From assembly GCA_022385755.1 (NCBI GenBank), contig MU278348.1:1027035-1091034 (forward strand): a DNA stretch of 64,000 nucleotides, in the 5' to 3' direction. The translations under genes and the position numbers were made by a program. The notes under the pieces are model-generated. The model made no database searches. It saw nothing but the letters and a program-made list of their open reading frames with translations, and was not told where the DNA came from. Below, piece by piece: positions 25,171-35,351 of this stretch; positions within the stretch are counted from its first letter, which is position 1, and each line of letters opens with the position of its first letter. This DNA comes from Trametopsis cervina (Eukaryota; Basidiomycota; Agaricomycetes; Polyporales; Irpicaceae).

Positions 25171-25560
25171 TCAGTCCCACTACGTTGACGACATCCGTTT
25201 AGCTCATTCGGAAAGCTGATAAGACAGCGGGCATGCACTCACCACGAGCCTCTCCTCCTGGCGCTGCTCCGGTGCTCTGGGATTCGACTTGTTCGCCTCC
25301 ACCTGCGCAGCAAGGCGTCCACTATTGGGGTTTGACCCGACAACCCCTCTCTTCTGAGTCTGCGTGGTGCGGCGTGAGGGTTATGGTAAGCCAGACATAA
25401 CGAATGGATAGAAACATACCGCCTTCAGCCGTTGTTCTGCAGCCTGTGCAGCTGCAATTCTCGGATCTGGCCGCTCCTGAGCAGCGCTCTGCGTATCTGT
25501 GCTATCTACCAGGCGGTGGCCGCCTGTGTGGGTGCCCTGCTTTGAGCAAATTGAACCCAT
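25171..25560 (-). CDS. SVIP-like small p97/Cdc48-interacting protein
   Basis: Three exons: 25560-25420, 25359-25243, 25179-25171, for 88 residues. The protein starts MGSICSK, an N-myristoylation (Gly2) plus palmitoylation (Cys5) pattern. A helix follows with PDPRIAAAQAAEQRLKAT and QKRGVVGSNPNSGRLAAQVE, then PEQRQEERLVWD at the C-terminus. The layout (acylated N-terminus, a single Arg/Ala-rich helix resembling the VCP-interacting motif, short basic tail) is that of SVIP, the small VCP-interacting protein that restrains ER-associated degradation. The last coding exon is nine bases (TGG GAC TGA); without it the frame runs on into unrelated sequence. The family call is by pattern; a conserved fungal homologue of unknown role is the fallback. 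Confidence 0.75.
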
Positions 25561-26033
25561 CGTCTACAGAAATGAGTATAAAGTCAAGGTCCGGCGCATG
25601 GGACAACCGGGACAACCCAGGTTAGTAGTAGCGCAGATAGAGTTAAACAGGTGGGTGTAGCGCCGGAACTAGCGACAAGACAGGAAGCGTAACGAGAGCA
25701 AACGACACTGATTGGTATAGTGGACCACATGTGGGGCGTGAAATACGTGCCAAGCAGAGTCGGAAGATTTAGATGCATCATAAGGATTTATCTGGTGCTC
25801 ACCCAACCTCTGAGGACTAGCCCTGGCAGGTACAGGGGGGAGGCAACTCATTCTTTGACCAGTAAGCAGAATGCGAATATGGCATGGGGAAATATGATAC
25901 AATAAGAGCCAAATTCAAGACAGAATGTAATGTCCGAAACCACGAGCTTCACGATTCAGAGGTCGGAAGATTCGTGTATTCATCTCTACGACGCTCTTCA
26001 CTGCGTCCAAAGAACCCCGGACGTAAACCAATA
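25561..26033. other. intergenic: promoter of the SVIP-like gene
   Basis: Located between the SVIP-like start and the stop of the next minus-strand gene. Nothing else recognised. Confidence 0.5.
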
Positions 26034-26777
26034 TCATTCGCCATACGCTGAGCTGTATTGGCACTTCCCTGGATGATGCAAGAGTATCAGAACCGTAACA
26101 CGTCTGTATGCGAAGGAATACCATTGACCTCCCACCAACGTCTTCCCGCGTTCCATGCAAGGCTGGTATCGAAGCCTGCCTTGAGCATCCTGTTCTTGAT
26201 TCCAGCTCCAAGGAGCAGACCAAAGACTATCAACAGGAACATTGTGACCACGAATTGATCTCTCGGTGAATCGCGTTCTGTAGATAATCGCCGTACTGTT
26301 ATGGCATCACGATGTGGCGGGTGAGATATTGGCACTTACGGAAACATCTCGCTTCTACGTCGCCCTCTTTCCCCGTTGCAGTGTCAGGGTCTGCGTCCCC
26401 AACGGTTGCGCCGGCACAGATAGCCAGGTTTTGGTTCAGACACCATTGCTTGGTACATGACAGGCATGGCTTGTCAGGGTTATCGGGGAGTGCGAGATGG
26501 AGGATGGTATAGTTGGATCCGAAACAGATACCTGAATGAGGAGCACTGAGTTTGGACTATGAGTCACTGTTTCAACAATCTGAACGTACATTTGCAGAAG
26601 TTGGTGGCTTCCCATTTATGTGGTAGTGCTGCTTGAGCAGCGAGCTATACGAGCGCATCCTAGTTCGCATCAGAAGCGACTGAAAACAAAGTATATAGCA
26701 CTCACTGCAAAGAATAAGAATAGTATGCTTGTTACGAATGCCGTGCCGCCTACACTTCGCAAGCTCAGAAGTGACAT
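26034..26777 (-). CDS. cysteine-rich single-pass membrane protein, unknown family
   Basis: Five exons: 26777-26706, 26679-26590, 26556-26340, 26277-26122, 26068-26034, for 189 residues. The start MSLLSLRSVGGTAFVTSILF is a signal peptide ending near FFA. The extracellular part has ICFGSNYTILHLALPD, then PCLSCTKQWCLNQNLAICAG (C-x2-C-x3-WC-x6-C) and EARCFQRDSPRDQFVV. A membrane helix (TMFLLIVFGLLLGAGI) and a short basic tail (KNRMLKAGFD, NAGRRWWEVN) follow. I recall related fungal proteins ending EARCFxRDSPRD before a helix, but not a name or function. One intron (26589-26557) is only 33 bases, so that junction is uncertain. The last exon gives NGKCQYSSAYGE; reading through its intron would give a different short tail. 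Confidence 0.7.
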
Positions 26778-26994
26778 GGTCGTTAGCAGGATACACCAGT
26801 TTCCATGAGGCGCCCATATGTCGACGCGTCTTTGAAGGCGATAGCACTCGCACTCGCATTTCTGCTCTTCACCGGCTGGACTTTCTCTACTCGCTATCAG
26901 CGACCGCTATACATCGTTCTCGGGATCTGAGAATTGCTTACGCGCTTGTGCTCTAAACTAGATACCTCTGCCTGCGGGGCCTTTGGATACTTCA

Positions 26995-28624
26995 ATGGCT
27001 GAGTTCGAGGATGTCCTTACGAACCAGCCAGTCGTGATTGACAACGTACGTATGTCATCTTTTCCCTAGCTTTGGCCAGCATCTTATCAATTCCGTGTTC
27101 TATGCCTTACGTAGGGATCTGGGACTATCAAGGCAGGATTTGCAGGACAAGACCATCCGAAATGTTTCTTTCCGTCTTTGTGCGTCTTCACGGTTAGGGC
27201 CACCCCCTGCACGCGTAGTATCTGGCTGCTGACTACGCGACCTCTCGTGTCTGTGTGCTTCTCGTGGCGTACTTAATGCAGTGTCGGTCGACCGAAACAT
27301 ATACGCGTCATGGCGGGCGCGTTAGAAGGTGATACTTTCATCGGACGGAAGGCACAAGAGTTCCGAGGGTTGTTGAAGATCAAGTACCCCATGGAGCATG
27401 GAATTGTCACAGATTGGGATGACATGGAGAGGATATGGAGCTGGGTATACGCTGAGGAGCTAGGGACGCTGAGCGAGGAGGTATGACATGCTGCAACTAT
27501 CTATGGAATGACACTGAACGCTATTCCCGCGTAGCATCCGGTGCTATTGACTGAAGCACCTCTAAACCCGCGGCAGAACCGGGACATTGCTGCTCAAATA
27601 TTCTTTGACACTTTCAACGTACCGGCATTGTACATATCAGTGCAAGCCGTGCTAGCCCTGTGAGTGTAGCCTGCTGTATATAGTACAATATCTGATAATC
27701 TGGTGTAGATATTCGTCGGGTCGGACAACAGGCGTGGTATTAGATTCAGGCGATGGTGTAACTCACGCAGTACCAGTATTCGAGGGTTTCTCCATGCCAC
27801 ACGCGATTAGAAGGGTCGATGTGGCTGGTCGGTACGTCTACCGGTTCGGATCGTTGTGCAGCTACTGAGAAGGACCGCAGGGATGTCACTGATCACCTGC
27901 AACTTCTACTTCGGAAGTCTGGCCACCACCTCCACACCACCGCGGAGCGCGAGGTGGTAAGAACGATAAAAGAGAAGTGTTGCTACATTGCATTGCACCC
28001 CTCGAAAGAGGAGAAGGAGTCGCAGGGGCGGGCCGAAGAATTCAAGCTGCCAGATGGAAACACCGTGCAGGTCCGTATCCGATTTGTTCTATGTGGGGCC
28101 ATTGTCCATTGATGCTCCCCCTGAAGCTTGGACCTGAACGCTTCCGCGCACCTGAAATCCTATTCAACCCTGAACTCATAGGGCAGGAGTACGTTGGTGT
28201 GCATCAGGTCGTAGTAGACGCCATCAACCGAGTCGATCTTGACCTCCGGAAGAGCCTATTCTCCAACATCGTGTTGAGCGGCGGCAGCACATTATGCAAA
28301 GGTACAGTGTTATAGCTTGTCTTCATAGCAGAAAGCTTATAAGATTGCCAGGATTCGGCGAACGTCTGCTCAACGAAGTAAAGAATCTAGCGCTCAACAA
28401 TGTGAAGATAAAGATATCCGCCCCTCCAGAGCGCAAATACTCGACATGGATCGGAGGATCGATCTTGGCAGCCCTTAACACCTTCAAGAAGGTACGTGTA
28501 TCTCCGTCTGAGACCTGTTTCATGCCAGCGTGATCTGACCAAAACCTCTCCCTGCCAGATGTGGGTGTCTGCGGAGGAGTACCAGGAAGATCCAGACATC
28601 ATCCACAAAAAGCTTGGGTTCTGA
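26995..28624 (+). CDS. ARP1: actin-related protein Arp1 (centractin), dynactin subunit
   Basis: Nine exons: 26995-27045, 27115-27179, 27282-27480, 27535-27659, 27709-27831, 27881-28070, 28127-28301, 28352-28491, 28559-28624, for 377 residues, the usual length. The N-terminus [20 protein letters not shown] is centractin-type, not conventional actin. Actin-fold blocks are [101 protein letters not shown] and [13 protein letters not shown]. The Arp1 filament forms the backbone of dynactin and so supports dynein-driven nuclear migration. [22 protein letters not shown] is the Arp1 version of subdomain 4. Nothing is truncated. Confidence 0.96.
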
Positions 28625-29470
28625 TCTGGACTGTATGGTGCCGTCGGTGGTCAGAGTCTCGCTTTCCGGTCGTTTTGGTGCAGCATATCCTATGATCACT
28701 AGTATGATACCCACATTCAATGTAGTGTTTACACGCACCCCACCGGCAAGCCGACCGGGCAGCAGGCGAGCAGCCCTTCGTCCACACGACGGCCGAGCTG
28801 GGACGTCCCCTCCACGCAGCTCGGCAACTCATCCTCCCGCGTTGATGCAGATTCATTTCGGTGTGCGCGTAGCGAATGGCCTGAAGTTTAGACGATCGCC
28901 ATCGTGTGTACATGGCGGAACCGGGTGTGTTCTGTGCGGCGGGCTTAATTTCATGTTCGATCTGATTTCATCTTTCTCTAACACATCTATTGGATCTGCA
29001 TCCGTTCCATTCGAACGGCTGAGGTTATCCCATCATATCACCTTGAGTTTAACGGACCCAAAACCAGCACACCCCTTTGAAATTCGACGATGGGGTTTCA
29101 ACTTGGGGAAAATGAGCACATGGAGGTAAGTACAAAGCGATGGGTTTTGTTTTTGGGTCGCTGCAAAACATACGGGTGGGTATCCAAGCATGGTACAAAT
29201 AGCACTACAGAGAGCAAAGCAGCAGCACAGCGAGAAACGAATATTACAAAGGATGAGCCATATCATAGCCTACATATTGTGCCTTAGTTGGTGAGTCAGG
29301 GGTTTGAAGGAGCGGTCGGAAGGGAAATAGTGTGGCATGGCTGGTCTACGAATGTCCCTCAGAGCGGAATGCGAGACGCGGATCACATAGCAGGACAAAA
29401 AAGTAATGGGTTGTTAGTGTCAGAAAACCGATGAATAAACAATTGAGTGTCGGGACGGGTCATGGGGGTG
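28625..29470. other. convergent intergenic region
   Basis: Between Arp1 (+) and the bZIP gene (-), both ending here; the region contains their 3' UTRs. The few open frames look unconserved. Confidence 0.6.
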
Positions 29471-30950
29471 TCATGAATGCATGTCTTCATTGTCGTCGCG
29501 GCGTGGCCGCTTGTTGGGGTTGGGACTCGAGCCCATGTTGATTCCAAGACCAAGACCTCGGGCTGACAGCGCTTCGACGGCTGCTTTGGCTGCGCCCTCG
29601 GACGATCGCCTCGTCCGCCCGCGCGTTCGTCGGAGCGCACCGAAGGCCTGCGCTTTTATGACGGCTAATGTGCCCGAGATGGGCGGCGGGGGCGAGGGTG
29701 AGTGCGATGTGTGGGAGGAGGAGGCCGTGGCGGGGAGGGTGCCGCGGCGGGGGCGGCCGTCCTGGCGAGAGGCATTGTCGCTGCCGTCACTACCGCGATC
29801 GTCTGATGTATTTTCAACGCGTGAGTAAGGAGTGGGCACGAGATTGGGATTGGGCATAGTGTTGGCGCGTGTGGACTGCAGGCGGTAACGGAGGGCATCA
29901 CCCATTGATGCCGCTATCGGGATATCAGCGGTTCCTCCGTGCAGAGTAAGCTCTCGTGGTCCCATTGCTGCTCGGCGGAAGTCCTGCAGGACAGAACCTT
30001 CCGGAAAGGCGAACTGGTACGGGCCTGTGCCGAGAGAGGTAGACGAGACCGAGGTCGGCGTCGATGCGGGTGAAATCGAGCGGCTGTTGGGGTACATGTA
30101 GGGCGCGCCATTCGCTAGCTTGGCGTCATCCACTACGCCATATTGGGTGGGATAGGCAATGTCGGATGCCGTTAGCGTAGGGGACTCGACGTAGGACGGA
30201 GACTGGGAACCGTCCACTTGTTGCTGCTCGTTTGCCTGTTGCATGCCCTGCTGCGACCATTGCTCATCCGCAGGACTCGAGCCCTCCATGGAGTAAGGTG
30301 CGTAAGGGGCATAGCCGGAGACGGACTGGGAGCGGTTGACGTTGTTCCCGTTCACGACAGCATAGTCAAGAGCGGGAGAGCGTTGGGGATAGTCTGTGGG
30401 CTGTCCCGTGGCATATCCATTTAGTGCGGCGGATGGATCGGCAGCGAAGCGCATTCTGGGGTCGTAGTGACTTGGGCTCACAGAAGCCATCCTGCTCGGG
30501 GCAGAGACGGGCGATGAGTGGATCTGGGCGTATGAGGGCAGCGAGGAGTCGTCGGAAGGGTCGGGAGGCATGCCAGTCTTCTTCGTCTGCCACAACGCCC
30601 TCCAGAACTTTTCTCTGTCGCGGGCCTCATTGCGCAGCCTCACATTCTCAACGCGCAGTTTGTCGGCGTCGGCCTTGGACGCCCTACAAGATTCTTGTAG
30701 CTGGATGACCACTGCCTCGAGGTTGGTCACTGTCGCACGCAGCGTGAGAGGTAGCGGGGGCAGGAGAGGAGGAGAGTGCGCTCGTACCTGTTTCCTCGAG
30801 AGTGGCGATGTAGTTGGCGCGTCTGGCACGGAAGGCGGCCTGTGCGTCCGCGTTTTTCTTTTTCCTGTCTGTCTGGTCTGTGACCATGCTATCGTCTGAG
30901 CCCACCTTTGCGGTGTTGGAGGAGATGGCACTGAGCCCGTTGTGAGGCAT
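29471..30950 (-). CDS. bZIP transcription factor
   Basis: Two exons, 30950-30788 and 30729-29471, for 473 residues. The basic region DRKKKNADAQAAFRARRANY carries the bZIP N-x7-R spacing (N...R) and leads into a leucine-zipper heptad series (YIATLEETVTNLEAVVIQLQ, then LRVENVRLRNEARDREKFW). The intron lies exactly between basic region and zipper. The rest is Ser/Pro/Gln-rich with many tyrosines (YAPYAPYSMEGS, QQANEQQQVDG) and ends in an Arg-rich segment (RRTRGRTRRSS) and KRPRRDD, which may be a nuclear signal. Such long disordered tails are common in basidiomycete bZIPs. Target genes cannot be told from sequence. The start at 30950 was chosen because upstream frame is open only by reading through leader. 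Confidence 0.88.
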
Positions 30951-31816
30951 CGCCAGGGGAAGTCTAGTGCAAAATGACGGTGGAATGGGGGATATAAATT
31001 GGACAGAGAGGCGAGGAGAGCGTTAGGGCACGAGGATGAGGGTGTCGGTCCTGGATGTAGCACCAGCTCGCCGGCCGATTGGATCAAGAGACCGACACTA
31101 ATCCTCTCAGAGCAATTGATGAATGCAGATATCAGCTTTCCCAGTGTATATTTCGGCTTTATTTCCATATCTATTCCTCCTTTTATTCTTTTGTTTTTCT
31201 GTCCAACAATGTCTACTGCACACAAAGCTGCTATCTGCGCGGGGCCAGAGCCGGCTAACAGTCTATTGAGCGTCTATCGCTTCCACCCCCCTCCTTCCCT
31301 CGCCTCTCTGGTCCCTGTGCACGGCCCTCTGCACACACTCGCACTCATCGTGCACAGGCAAGAGCGGGGCTACGACGCTGCAGACAGCAGCAGCACCCCC
31401 AGCAGCGTCCCACAGACGGCCTGTCCCCGAGTCCCTGCGCGCTCGCTAAGCCCCCGTTCTATATCGCATCTGGTCCGGGATCCGACTCATTTCACCGCTT
31501 CGTGCTGCAACTTGGGCCCAACTGGATGGGTCTCCCGGCTGTGACCTCCACGCGCCTGAGAGCCTTATTTCTACCGCAATCCCCGTGTCTGATCAGCCTC
31601 GAATAGCTTGCACGCCCTGATCACCTTATTTTATTGCATTTCCTCCCTAGCCTCGACGCCGCGCCCACCACCTCGCCCACCACGATGAGGAGGCATGGCA
31701 GCGGCCCAAGCGAGCGGCAGCCCGGGCGGGTCCCCACACGCAACGTCTGAACAGTTTACCTACCGACCGACCTCCGCCCCACGCGGCACCACCCTCATCG
31801 TCCATGCTTCGCTTCT
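30951..31816. other. intergenic: bZIP upstream region
   Basis: Lies upstream of the bZIP gene and downstream of APC4. GC-rich open frames (for example 30999-31544 +) lack conservation or codon bias and are taken as non-coding. A long leader is likely. Confidence 0.5.
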
Positions 31817-34800
31817 CTACCCAGCCGCAGTCTCCATCTCGTCTTCTTCGTCTTCCTCTTCGCCTTCCATGTCCAGCACCTCCAGCGCCAGGCCGCTGCT
31901 GTCAAGCACGCACACAACCCGGCGCCCAGCCCGTCCGTTCACAGCCAGCGTCGCCGAGCCCTCCTGACAGCCAGCCAATTCTCGGCATCCTATTATCGGG
32001 ATGGGCACCGCAGCGATCTGAATGAGACAGAGTGAGCCCTCGTCGCAGTGCGCTCGGTGGCAGACCCAAGGGGGACCCATACCTGTCCATCTCGCACCCG
32101 CTCCAGCATCTCCAGCATGAGACCTTCCCGCGTCAAGCTACCTACGTAGCCTGCCGGGATATCCTCAAACTCCAAATCGGCGTAGCCGATGGTTGCGATA
32201 GACGTCGCGCCTGATAGGTTGTCGTTAGCGATCATCACGCTGCTATCTCGTGGCGTCCTAATCTCTCAAACGCACCGTGTTCTTGATCGAGCGGCCGGTA
32301 CACGATTATGAGAATCTGCTCGTCAAAGAACTCGGCATCGAGTATGTCGATCGGGATCGTCTCTTCGCGCCCGTCCCTAGGGGCAAAGGAGGAGTGCAGT
32401 GTGGCTACGCTGATAGACTGGGGGTGCTCATCCACTCTTTCCGGATGGGTCATCCGCAAAAGGCATACTAGCAGCAAGCAATTCATCAATTCAGCGTTAG
32501 CATTCCGGGCTTCAGGCACTTAGCACGTACAGTAGCTCGATTGATCAGCACGAGGTGTCTGGATTGCGAGATATTGCAAAAAAGTGCTACCCTGCACAAC
32601 ATAAGCAGGCGTTTCCGGTGAAAAAGAAAGTAGCCGCACCTCGCTCGTGTCATCGACCGTGCGCTCCTTCACGAATATGGGGGAATTGGCAGAATTGCGT
32701 ACCCCGGATTCACGAGGAAAATCAGATATTTTCCCGAAAGAATTCGAAATGACGGCAGTGCGCGAGGTCGCGTTGGCCGTAGTCAGAAATATCCTTCGGC
32801 AACGCGTGGAGAGCTCCTGCATCAACAAATCTATATTCTTGTCCTCTTTGGTTCTGACGTTGGACGAGAGACGCGGCAGCTGCACGTTCGAAATAAGAAA
32901 TCTGAACATAGCAACTTTTCACCAGATAACGCACGGGCGGATATTCAATATCTTTTTTCACCGCTTCCTTTGCCTTCTCCATGGCCATTTTGAGATCCGT
33001 GAGGACCGGCCTGCGTATGCTGGCCGTGGTCAGCCTGGGGAAGTCCCCCGTGAACCATAGGTCGATAACGCTATTGACCAGTCCGGTGTTGAGATATTCA
33101 TCTACGTCCAGCACATCGTGCTTCTGGGGCAGGACGGCAGCATCAGGATGTTGAGCGGCCAAACGATGAGTTTCTTTTCTCAAAGTGAGACGTGCACCGC
33201 TGGCGGAGGCTAGGAGCACACTTACCGTATCTCAACCATGTCATGAACTCCTTGAACCGGCGCAACTCTGTCCGCGCAGCAAATGCAAGCGTCTCGGCGG
33301 AATACACAGCAGCTTTTGCTAACTCCATGCATTCTTTGATATCAGCGGAGTTAAGGCCGCTTGTGCTATATTGAGGTCTGCATCCCCATTTTTAATGCAA
33401 GTCCTGTCTGGAACGGATGGAGACTTACAGCAGTGACCACCCGTATACCTCCTGGAGCAAAATGAGGAGCCTTTGACACGCAGGGACCATTCGTCTCGAG
33501 GAGTAATCCCGTAACTTCATCAAAGCCTCTGTGACGTTCGATTCCCACTTCTGAAGACCCTGCAGGCGTATGTATCAGCATCGCCTTGTCTCCGGTGGCG
33601 AGTGCCGCGTACCCGTTCACTCATTTGTTCACCGCTGCCAAATAGATCAGACACCGCCTCCGATGGTTTACCAGTAGCGAGCAGCAAGGTCAGGTCCAAT
33701 AGGGCACTCGGCTCTTGTACTAATGATCGTTCAGTCTGTATCCGTTGAAAGCAAGGCGAACGCGTTGCTTACCTCCAAATTGCTCCGTCTGTTTCTTTTC
33801 CAGCGCCTTAATCCAGCTCGATCCTAGATCTCGTGCACCAGTAGTCGTGTCAGAACCATACCATGCACTCCGCATCTCCTTCACCACGCGCAGGGCATAC
33901 CACATCAGCTCACGGCATGAGGAGGACGCTCGTGCCATATCCCGCAGAAATCGCCTGCCCAAGAACGGCGTGTGTAGTATTGCTGGTCGACTGGCCGTAT
34001 GGCTGATGTCAACCGCTGTATGCACTTGAGGATGAAGGAATAGGGCCGTGTTCTGTCGTTTGCGCATGGACACTACCGAGCAGGGAGCGTCGAGCTCGAT
34101 AACCCCTAGGGCATAACTGCCGTCTAGGAATATGTAGATTTCCCCCGCATCATCGGATGCAACCAAGATACTGTTGATATTTGGATCGTCGACTTCATCA
34201 AGCTCTTCACCAGGGCGGCTCTCCTTGCTGCTAGGAGCCTGCGTTTGTATGGAAGCAGCGAGCGGATCGGGCGGTAAGGTAGGCCATGAGGAGATGACAT
34301 CAGGAATTGTCTGCTGTGCCGCGTTCTTATTGCCACTACTCCCTTGAAAGGCAAATAAATCTGTAGCACTACATTAAACTCAGTGACGAGTTCATGGCGC
34401 AATACTAGGAACGAACGATAGAGGTTGTGCCTCGTCGTGGAGAGCATCAAGAAGTGGCTGAGTCTTTAAAATGGCATGTGCAGACCCTGGCTTTAACAAT
34501 CATGAGCGTGAGATGCGCCAAACAGTGATATAAGAGACTGTGCCCACAATATCACCTCCGCGTTTGAAAATATCGGGTATATTTGCTTTTTTCTCTTCCC
34601 TGTGCTCCTGGAACCACCATATACTCGCCAAGTTATGCGTACCACCCGATGGAAGCGGCGGTATGGATAGTGTTCTCTCCTGCTGACCGTTTTGTAGCGA
34701 ATGAAGGGTGATGAGAGGTGGGTTATTTGCAACGGCAATATATTGTCCTAGACACGCTGATAAGTCTTAGAGTGCAGATGAGGTCAGAGACGCGTCGCAC

Positions 34801-35029
34801 CATCAGGGCTCCATGCAATATCAACGATTTCTTGGGTGCTGCCTGACTCTCTTCGTACGTCCACTTCCCACTTCTTGGAGCCATTCATCTTCCAAAGGCT
34901 GAGTCTATCTCTGTCAGCAACGCGCATTACGATAACTAAAAGATCCTTGTCTGGACACCACGAGGAACGCAATATCCGAGACGTTGTCGCGAATCCAAGA
35001 TTCGCAATGGACACTGGAGTTTTGTCCAT
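31817..35029 (-). CDS. APC4: anaphase-promoting complex subunit 4 (APC4)
   Basis: Twelve exons: 35029-34801, 34747-34548, 34490-34406, 34342-33773, 33719-33613, 33559-33429, 33365-33226, 33173-32923, 32879-32531, 32467-32276, 32210-32083, 32017-31817, giving 860 residues. The N-terminus is a WD40-like domain (SILRSSWCPDKDLL-type strand, LSLWKMNGSKKWEVDV, IVDIAWSPDGQYIAVA). A central helical bundle follows (ITSKEC-like LNSADIKECMELAKAAVYSA, RTELRRFKEFMTWLRYE, DEYLNTGLVNSVIDLWF). The C-terminus ends TLAVNGRAGRRVVCVLDSSG and an acidic tail, a diagnostic APC4 signature. APC4 helps hold the platform of the anaphase-promoting ubiquitin ligase. The start at 35029 is the only in-frame ATG after an upstream stop. 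Confidence 0.93.
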
Positions 35030-35351
35030 GTCGAATGTAATCTCCTTGTCTTCGGAGTGGCTGGAGAGTACTGGGTGTGCCTGGGGGCAGCGCGACACTC
35101 TGGAAATCACAGACTTGACGTATGACTAACGACACGCAAGAGATGAGATTGACAGAAAGTAGTGGCACAGCAAGGAAGTGTGTATGAGGTAGAGTTATAT
35201 ATGCACGCGTAGGCGCCAAAAGCGACGCGACGCGACTTGACGCGTTTGCGTAAAGTGAACATATCGTGACACCGACTTTACATAACTTCATATTCAGGTA
35301 CGAGTCATAAAGTCTAAATCGCTCAGGGCTGCAGAAGAAAGTAAGAGAACA

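Noticed and set aside
29481..29901. Plus- and minus-strand open frames over the bZIP C-terminus
   Set aside because: GC-rich sequence opens several frames; only the bZIP frame joins to the basic region and shows a functional motif.
30951..31225. N-terminal extension of the bZIP open frame
   Set aside because: It reads in the zipper exon's frame only by passing through the intron; the spliced product starts at 30950 in another frame.
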